Source of the DNA: Planctomycetota bacterium
GTDB taxonomy: Bacteria; Planctomycetota; Phycisphaerae; Phycisphaerales; SM1A02
Reading direction: 5' to 3'
DNA: 9,899 nucleotides
Assembly: GCA_022567855.1 (NCBI GenBank)
Contig: JADFGE010000072.1
Location: 1 to 9,899, forward strand
The translations under genes and the position numbers were made by a program. Shown piece by piece: positions 6,003 through 9,899 of this stretch. Below the pieces are notes generated by a model, which saw only the letters and a list, made by a program, of their open reading frames with translations, ran no database searches and was not told the origin of the DNA. Numbering within the stretch: the first letter of the stretch is position 1; each line of letters opens with the position of its first letter.

Positions 6003-7696
6003 GCACTCATTTTCATCGACGGGTTGTACGGATCGGCCGTGGCCGCGATCGCCGCGACCTTGAGGACTTCCTCGAGCGCGGTTTGCCCGAGCCGCGCCTT
6101 CTCAAGCCCATCCTGCCACAGCAGCCGAAAACCTTCGCTCACCGCGTGTTCGCAGATCTGCTTGGTCGAGCCGTCGGCTTCGATGACCGATTGCAGTCCC
6201 GGGCTGAGCTGCAGGAGCTCGAACAGACCGACGCGGCCGCGATACCCTGTGTTTCCACAGCGTTTGCAGCCCTTTCCACGGACGAATCCCTCGACCTTTT
6301 CGTCTAAATTGAAGCTTTGCCGAACTCGTTCTTCGACCGGATCGGGAATAACACAGCTCCTACACACCTTCCGAACAAGTCGCTGGGCCACCACACCTAG
6401 CAGCGCTGAGTTGATGACGAACGGCGGCAGACCGAAGTCGCGTAGCCGGGCGATCGCTCCGGAAGCGTCGTTCGTGTGCAACGTCGAGAGCACCATATGG
6501 CCAGTGAGTGCCGATTGCAGCGCGATCGTCGCCGTCTCGTTGTCGCGAATCTCGCCCACCAACACCACATCCGGGTCCTGGCGGAGAATCGAGCGCAGTG
6601 CCGTGGCGAACGTCAGTCCGATTTGAGTATGAACCTGGATTTGGCGGACATAGGGCAGACGGATCTCGACCGGATCCTCGATCGTCAAGATGTTGCGCGA
6701 GGGGTCGTTGAGTTTGCGCAGCACCGAATACAACGTCGTGGTCTTGCCCGCACCCGTCGGGCCGGTGACCAGCAGCATCCCGTAGGGTCGAACGATGAGC
6801 TCCTCGAGTTCGCCGATCATGCGCGGCGGGATACCTAACTGCTGGAAGTCATGGACCGTTTGCGAACTGGCCAGCAGCCGCAGCACCACGTTCTCGCCGC
6901 AGACGGTGGGAACCGTGGACATGCGCACTTCGATCATCGCGCCGTCGTGGGTGTAGCGGAACTTTCCATCCTGCGGCCGCCTCGTTTGCGTGAGATCGAG
7001 ACTGGCCATGACCTTCAGTCGCTGCACGATGCCGGAGTGCATGGACAAAGGGGGGGCGTGCTGCTCTCGAAGGACGCCGTCTATTCGGTATCGCACATGG
7101 AGCTCGGACTCGTCGGGGCTGATGTGCACATCGCTAGCGTCGAGGCCAGCGGCATCGGCCAAGAGCTGATTGACGGCGGCGACGATCGGTTGTTTGCGAT
7201 CGTCTCTGCTCGCGTTGATCTCGTGCCTTGATTCGTCGTCGTCTTGGGGCGCCTGATCATGCGCGAGTCGGTAGGCCCGGCTGATCAACTTCCGCAGACG
7301 AGTTCGATCGCACAGCACGGCATCCACTTCGCACCGAGTGACCTGGCGGATTTGGTCCAGCGCTTCGAGGTTCAGCGGATCGTCCGTAGCCAGCGTGAGT
7401 ACGCCGTCAATGAGAAACAGCGGAAAGAGGCAGAATCGCTCAGCCAGGGATCGCGGGACGATCCGGGTGTTGGCGAAGCAGACTTCATACTCAGACAACT
7501 CTACATAGGGAACCTCACAGACGTCCGCCTTGACCATCGCCAGCTCAGTGCTGCCGACCACCGACATCGCCACGAGAGCGTCTTCGATATCGACGTCGTG
7601 CTCTCGAGCGTGGCGGCGCGCCGTCTCAAGTTGGGCCGTTGTGATTCGTTCTTCCTCCAACAGCGCCCGTTCGAGGAAGACGTCGTGGTTATTCAT
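5999..7696 (-). CDS. gspE: GspE/PilB-family assembly ATPase
   Basis: This 565-residue cytoplasmic ATPase powers type IV pilus or type II secretion filament assembly. Residues about 1-140 form the T2SSE N-terminal domain; a variable acidic/basic linker follows (150-168). The catalytic part has Walker A GPTGAGKTTT (312-321), an Asp box TIEDPVE (338-344), Walker B ILRQDPDVVLVGEIRD (370-385) and a His box TGHMVLSTLHTND (398-410). Four cysteines, C445/C448 and C477/C480, form the zinc-binding motif found in extension ATPases (GspE/PilB) and absent from retraction ATPases (PilT). ATG 7696 is preferred over GTG 7720 because GGAGG (7704-7708) lies seven bases before it. It overlaps the PilZ gene by 8 bases, and its stop overlaps the GspF start. 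All catalytic motifs look intact. The classical Gly-containing c-di-GMP motif of MshE-type N-domains is not obvious, so regulation may come through the adjacent PilZ protein. Confidence 0.96.
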   Translation of the reverse strand: MNNHDVFLERALLEEERITTAQLETARRHAREHDVDIEDALVAMSVVGSTELAMVKADVCEVPYVELSEYEVCFANTRIVPRSLAERFCLFPLFLIDGVLTLATDDPLNLEALDQIRQVTRCEVDAVLCDRTRLRKLISRAYRLAHDQAPQDDDESRHEINASRDDRKQPIVAAVNQLLADAAGLDASDVHISPDESELHVRYRIDGVLREQHAPPLSMHSGIVQRLKVMASLDLTQTRRPQDGKFRYTHDGAMIEVRMSTVPTVCGENVVLRLLASSQTVHDFQQLGIPPRMIGELEELIVRPYGMLLVTGPTGAGKTTTLYSVLRKLNDPSRNILTIEDPVEIRLPYVRQIQVHTQIGLTFATALRSILRQDPDVVLVGEIRDNETATIALQSALTGHMVLSTLHTNDASGAIARLRDFGLPPFVINSALLGVVAQRLVRKVCRSCVIPDPVEERVRQSFNLDEKVEGFVRGKGCKRCGNTGYRGRVGLFELLQLSPGLQSVIEADGSTKQICEHAVSEGFRLLWQDGLEKARLGQTALEEVLKVAAIAATADPYNPSMKMSA

Positions 7697-8156
7697 CTGC
7701 ACGCCTCCGCGTCGCTTCACGCTCGGTCGTGCGGTGCGGCGTCAATGCCTGCAGCGCCGCGATCTTCTGCTCCATTTGCGGATCGAGATCGAGAAACGAG
7801 AGGCCGACCTTGTACAACGGCTCGTGAGAGATCATTCTGACGCGGCGCACCTTGGCCGGTTGCTCGAATATGAGCTGGAGAATCGGCGTACCGTCACCCC
7901 GGGTTCCGGCCGGCGTTCTATCAAACACTCGAACGACCCCCTCGCAGGACCGGGGCACGAACTGACGGCTCGCCAACGCCAGTCCGCCGGGGCTTATGTC
8001 TATCGAAGTCCCCCGCAGTGCACCGTCATCCACGGCGGACGAGACGGAGCTGAATCGCACTTGCAAGCGGTGCTCGTCGCAGACGACGAACTCCACGGGC
8101 ACCTCGATCTCCCATCGCTCGTGTTGTCGAATTCGCAGTCCGCGTGCTTGGGCCAT
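7689..8156 (-). CDS. PilZ-domain c-di-GMP receptor protein
   Basis: This 155-residue soluble protein contains both ligand motifs of the PilZ domain: R10-x-x-x-R14 (RQHER) and D53-x-S55-x-x-G58 (DISPGG). The strands WEIEVPVEFVVCDE and LYKVGLSFLDLD frame the barrel. After residue 125 comes an amphipathic helix (MEQKIAALQAL) and a very basic tail rich in Arg and Glu. Such proteins bind cyclic di-GMP and often contact pilus ATPases. Here the gene overlaps the ATPase gene by 8 bases, a strong hint that the two products work together, though this is inference. ATG 8156 is the first good start; its ribosome binding site is weak (GGA about nine bases upstream). It is separated from the sigma factor gene by 249 bases, so it may head its own transcript. 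Confidence 0.92.
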   Translation of the reverse strand: MAQARGLRIRQHERWEIEVPVEFVVCDEHRLQVRFSSVSSAVDDGALRGTSIDISPGGLALASRQFVPRSCEGVVRVFDRTPAGTRGDGTPILQLIFEQPAKVRRVRMISHEPLYKVGLSFLDLDPQMEQKIAALQALTPHRTTEREATRRRADE

Positions 8157-8405
8157 CGCTGAATCCCAGGTCTAGAAAGCAATGGAAGAATCCGGCTGCA
8201 CCGTCGCCGCACGGACAGCTCGCCCCGGGAACGACATCGGTTGTTTCAAAGTCGCGGTGTAGCCGCCAGGCCAGTCCCCGATCCCGGGTTGGTCACGGGA
8301 TCAGTCCGGCCGCGAGGCGTACGTCCGAGAACTCACGACGACCGCGCACAACCGCCGCCAACCCAGCCGGCCGCGCCGGCGTCCGAGCGTGCGCCGCCAG
8401 GGCGC
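8157..8405. other. Spacer between the sigma factor and PilZ genes
   Basis: These 249 bases contain no convincing gene on either strand. They hold the inverted repeat at 8280-8302 and a G+C-only palindrome (GCCGGC at 8366-8371 and 8375-8380) just after the sigma factor stop, which lacks a T-run. No recognisable sigma-70, sigma-28 or sigma-54 promoter was found, although the spacing implies that the PilZ-pilus operon may have its own promoter here. Confidence 0.4.
8280..8302. repeat. Perfect 7-bp inverted repeat in the spacer
   Basis: GATCCCG (8280-8286) and CGGGATC (8296-8302) are exact reverse complements separated by nine bases. It lies 124 bases upstream of the PilZ start. It could be an operator or an mRNA hairpin; chance occurrence in G+C-rich DNA is also possible. 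Confidence 0.4.
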
Positions 8406-9263
8406 TCAGAACTCTTTGTCGCGGTACTGCATCTGCGCCTGAAGCCGAGCGAGAATTGAACTGTGCATCTGGCTGACGCGAGACTCGGAAAGATCCAACG
8501 TGACCCCGATCTCCTTCATCGTCATCTCTTCGTAGTAGTAGAGAATGACAATGAGGCGCTCCGCCCTGGACAACCCCTTGGTGATGAGCAGCCTGAGGTC
8601 CCGCTTCTGAAGTTGAGACAGCGGATCCTCCTGCCGGTTATCTTGGATCACGTCGATCTCGCGGATGTCCTTGCTCGAGTCCGTCTCAAACCACTTCCGG
8701 TTCAGGGAAACGACGTTGACCGGCTTGGAATCCTTGCTGATCTTGCTGAACTCCGACCCGGAGACCTGAAGGCGTTGGCGCAGCTCCCGGTCCGTGGGTT
8801 TGCGCCCGGACTCCATCTCGAACCGCTTGCGGACCCGGTCCAGCTTGGCCGTCCGAGAGCGCACGAGCCGCGGCACCCAGTCCATCGCCCGCAGCTCGTC
8901 AAAGATGGCGCCTCGAATTCGCTGTGTGCAGTAGGTCTCGAACTTCACCTCGCGCCCTAGATCAAACGCGTCGATCGCATCCATCAGCCCGAACAAGCCC
9001 GCCGACATCAGATCTTCCACATCGACTTCGCCCGGCAGGCGCATGTGCATGCGCTCGGCCGTACTCTTGACCAGGTGAAGGTACTGCTCGATGAGAAAGT
9101 TGCGTATCTCTTGGGTGTCAGTGCGCTGGTAGGCCTTCCACACTTCCTCAGTGGTCATCTCACTGAGGCTGACGGCCTCCGGCGTCCGCCGGGCGGGCTT
9201 GCGCTTGGCGGCTGGCGTTCTTGTCTTGGTCTTGGTCTTGGTCTTCGTCTTCGTCTTCGGCAT
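8406..9263 (-). CDS. fliA: FliA/WhiG-family alternative sigma factor (sigma-28 type)
   Basis: This 285-residue sigma factor redirects RNA polymerase to flagellar or developmental promoters. Region 2 (about residues 41-127) contains DLMSAGLFGLMDAIDAFD and FETYCTQRIRGAIFDELRAMDWVP, diagnostic of FliA/WhiG. Region 3 (about 130-205) includes GRKPTDRELRQRL. Region 4 (about 225-280) has LSRAERLIVILYYYEEMTMK and a helix-turn-helix with DLSESRVSQMHSSILARL. Region 1.1 is absent, as in group 3 factors. The N-terminus is odd: residues 3-14 are six Lys-Thr pairs followed by a basic stretch to about residue 27. ATG 9263 is backed by AAGGAG (9271-9276) seven bases upstream. A small membrane protein gene lies before it. 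Its position next to a pilus operon suggests, but does not prove, joint control of motility functions. Confidence 0.95.
   Translation of the reverse strand: MPKTKTKTKTKTKTRTPAAKRKPARRTPEAVSLSEMTTEEVWKAYQRTDTQEIRNFLIEQYLHLVKSTAERMHMRLPGEVDVEDLMSAGLFGLMDAIDAFDLGREVKFETYCTQRIRGAIFDELRAMDWVPRLVRSRTAKLDRVRKRFEMESGRKPTDRELRQRLQVSGSEFSKISKDSKPVNVVSLNRKWFETDSSKDIREIDVIQDNRQEDPLSQLQKRDLRLLITKGLSRAERLIVILYYYEEMTMKEIGVTLDLSESRVSQMHSSILARLQAQMQYRDKEF
9222..9257 (-). repeat. Hexanucleotide tandem repeat encoding (Lys-Thr)6
   Basis: Six units of AAGACN (third-position C, G or A in the Thr codon) lie near the 5' end of the sigma factor gene. The unit is six bases, so gain or loss of copies changes the tail length without shifting frame. 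A degenerate seventh unit (AGA ACG, Arg-Thr) follows. Confidence 0.9.
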
Positions 9264-9330
9264 CGGTCGGCTCCTTGACCTTGGCTAGCTTTCTCAGCCG
9301 CCCTGCCATTCCCTGGCAAAAGACGCTCGT

Positions 9331-9360
9331 ACTATATCGAACGATTCAATGATACGACAA
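9331..9360 (-). promoter_or_regulatory. Sigma-70-like promoter upstream of the sigma factor gene
   Basis: On the minus strand TTGTCG (9360-9355) and TATAGT (9336-9331) are separated by 18 bases, matching the -35 and -10 consensus at four and five of six positions. It lies in the otherwise empty gap between the small membrane protein and the sigma factor, in a locally A+T-richer patch. Transcription would start about 60 bases before the ATG. Between them is a short inverted repeat, TGCCA/TGGCA (9304-9318). Confidence 0.45.
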
Positions 9361-9385
9361 GTCACGGTCCCTTGCGGTGATCGCA

Positions 9386-9679
9386 TCATTCGGATTTCGC
9401 CTCCGTCGTCGCGCTCGCCTGTGATCCGGCGAGCGAATCGGTCGGCGATGATGGTGACGTCGTCGCCGCCTCGCGATGGACCTCGATGTGATCGGTCATC
9501 ACCCGCTGACAGATCACGCCGATCATCAGCCCGATCGGGTAGCAGCCAATCATGGCGATGAGGGCCCGGGTCAGGATGGACACGGCCGAGTTGCCCGCGG
9601 CCAGACCGGCCAAGACGGCAACCGCAAACGCAGCCAATGCAAAACATCCGGCGATGACCTTACTAGGTGTCTTGCTCAT
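9386..9679 (-). CDS. Small two-helix membrane protein of unknown function
   Basis: This 97-residue protein has two hydrophobic segments, about residues 8-28 (VIAGCFALAAFAVAVLAGLAA) and 33-58 (VSILTRALIAMIGCYPIGLMIGVI), followed by a hydrophilic Ser/Thr/Ala/Glu-rich tail of about 35 residues (SPTDSLAGSQASATTEAKSE at the end). I do not recognise the family. The compact helical hairpin and low-complexity tail suggest a small inner-membrane protein with a cytoplasmic or periplasmic tail. ATG 9679 has no clear Shine-Dalgarno. Its gene lies just upstream of the FliA-type sigma factor, so it may belong to the end of a flagellar cluster, but nothing in its own sequence proves that. Confidence 0.72.
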   Translation of the reverse strand: MSKTPSKVIAGCFALAAFAVAVLAGLAAGNSAVSILTRALIAMIGCYPIGLMIGVICQRVMTDHIEVHREAATTSPSSPTDSLAGSQASATTEAKSE

Positions 9680-9768
9680 GGCGAAGGCCCATCGCCGGTG
9701 GACGTGCTCGTCAACGCCGCAGCAAGGCTCAGGGCAAGCGACCGATATCGACCCATTTCAGATCCAAC

Positions 9769-9897
9769 TCAAACGTTTGTACGGACGGTAGGAGAATCGT
9801 GGGTCCGGGCAAGCCAGGACGCCACACGAGCAAAGAACCCACCCCGAGGCAAGTCGAGAGGATTGGGCTCACCACTCCCGGCTACGCGGCGGGCCCA
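9769..9897 (-). CDS. C-terminal end of an unidentified gene entering from the window edge
   Basis: The frame is open for 42 codons from the edge to TGA 9771-9769, and contains EPNPLDLPRGGFFARVASWL. Of the three minus-strand frames, two meet stops within about ten codons of the edge, though one of these then reopens for about 50 codons. The chosen frame has a plausible amphipathic C-terminus. Given the sigma factor downstream, it could be the end of a flagellar regulator gene of the FlhF/FlhG type; that is a guess from gene order known in other bacteria. Confidence 0.45.
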   Translation of the reverse strand, partial: WARRVAGSGEPNPLDLPRGGFFARVASWLARTHDSPTVRTNV

Positions 9898-9899
9898 CC

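Noticed and set aside
8157..8200. Sigma-54-like GG...GC pair ahead of the PilZ gene (CCGGATTCTTCCATTGC)
   Set aside because: The gap between GG and GC is 11 bases where 10 is required, and the flanking TGGCAC/TTGCA letters do not match.
8230..8262. TTGAAA and CCGAT near the PilZ gene, considered as a sigma-70 or FliA-type promoter
   Set aside because: No -10 box lies 16-18 bases from TTGAAA, and no TAAA-type element lies at the correct distance from CCGAT.
8366..8380. GCCGGC-GCG-GCCGGC palindrome after the sigma factor, considered as a terminator
   Set aside because: There is no T-run, and such palindromes are frequent in DNA of this composition.
9294..9647. Minus-strand 117-codon frame overlapping the small membrane protein
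   Set aside because: The alternative frame at 9386-9679 encodes clear membrane helices, while this one gives a Cys/Arg/Asp-rich translation without family character.

Overview
The window is high-G+C bacterial DNA in which every convincing gene is on the minus strand, so biological order runs from high to low coordinates. Several traits suggest a planctomycete, possibly Phycisphaerae-like: the FliA/WhiG-type sigma factor has wording I associate with that group, Shine-Dalgarno use is patchy, and a pseudopilin operon is followed by a secreted NHL-repeat protein. This placement is inferred from protein style, not from any marker gene.

Upstream part (9899 to about 8406): the C-terminal tail of an unidentified gene enters from the edge (9897-9769). 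It is followed by a small two-helix membrane protein (9679-9386), a promoter-like site (9360-9331) and a flagellar-type sigma factor (9263-8406) with a strong ribosome binding site and a Lys-Thr repeat tail. A 249-base spacer (8157-8405) separates this from the next block.

Central part (8156 to about 1563): a PilZ c-di-GMP-binding protein overlaps the start of a GspE/PilB ATPase. Then come a GspF/PilC platform protein, two GspG-type pilins, and minor pseudopilins of the GspH, GspI/PilV, GspJ/PilW and PilX types. Start/stop overlaps (E/F, I/J, J/X) and short gaps mark an operon for a type IV pilus or type II secretion-like filament. The ATPase would power assembly, the platform would extract pilins from the membrane, GspG would form the shaft, and the minor set would prime the tip. 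No secretin, PilM/N/O or GspL/M proteins, or prepilin peptidase are present here.

Downstream part (1552 to 1, running off the edge): a signal-peptide-bearing NHL beta-propeller protein starts 10 bases after the PilX-like gene. It is a candidate exported partner or substrate.

The main oddities are four. An in-frame amber codon cuts the last membrane helix of GspF, with the family-like C-terminus intact beyond it. A roughly 157-residue module splits one NHL repeat exactly at its middle. The second GspG has a five-residue insertion and no Pro22 in its N-terminal helix. A 10-bp hairpin lies just after the first GspG. I see no RNA genes, insertion sequences or CRISPR arrays.
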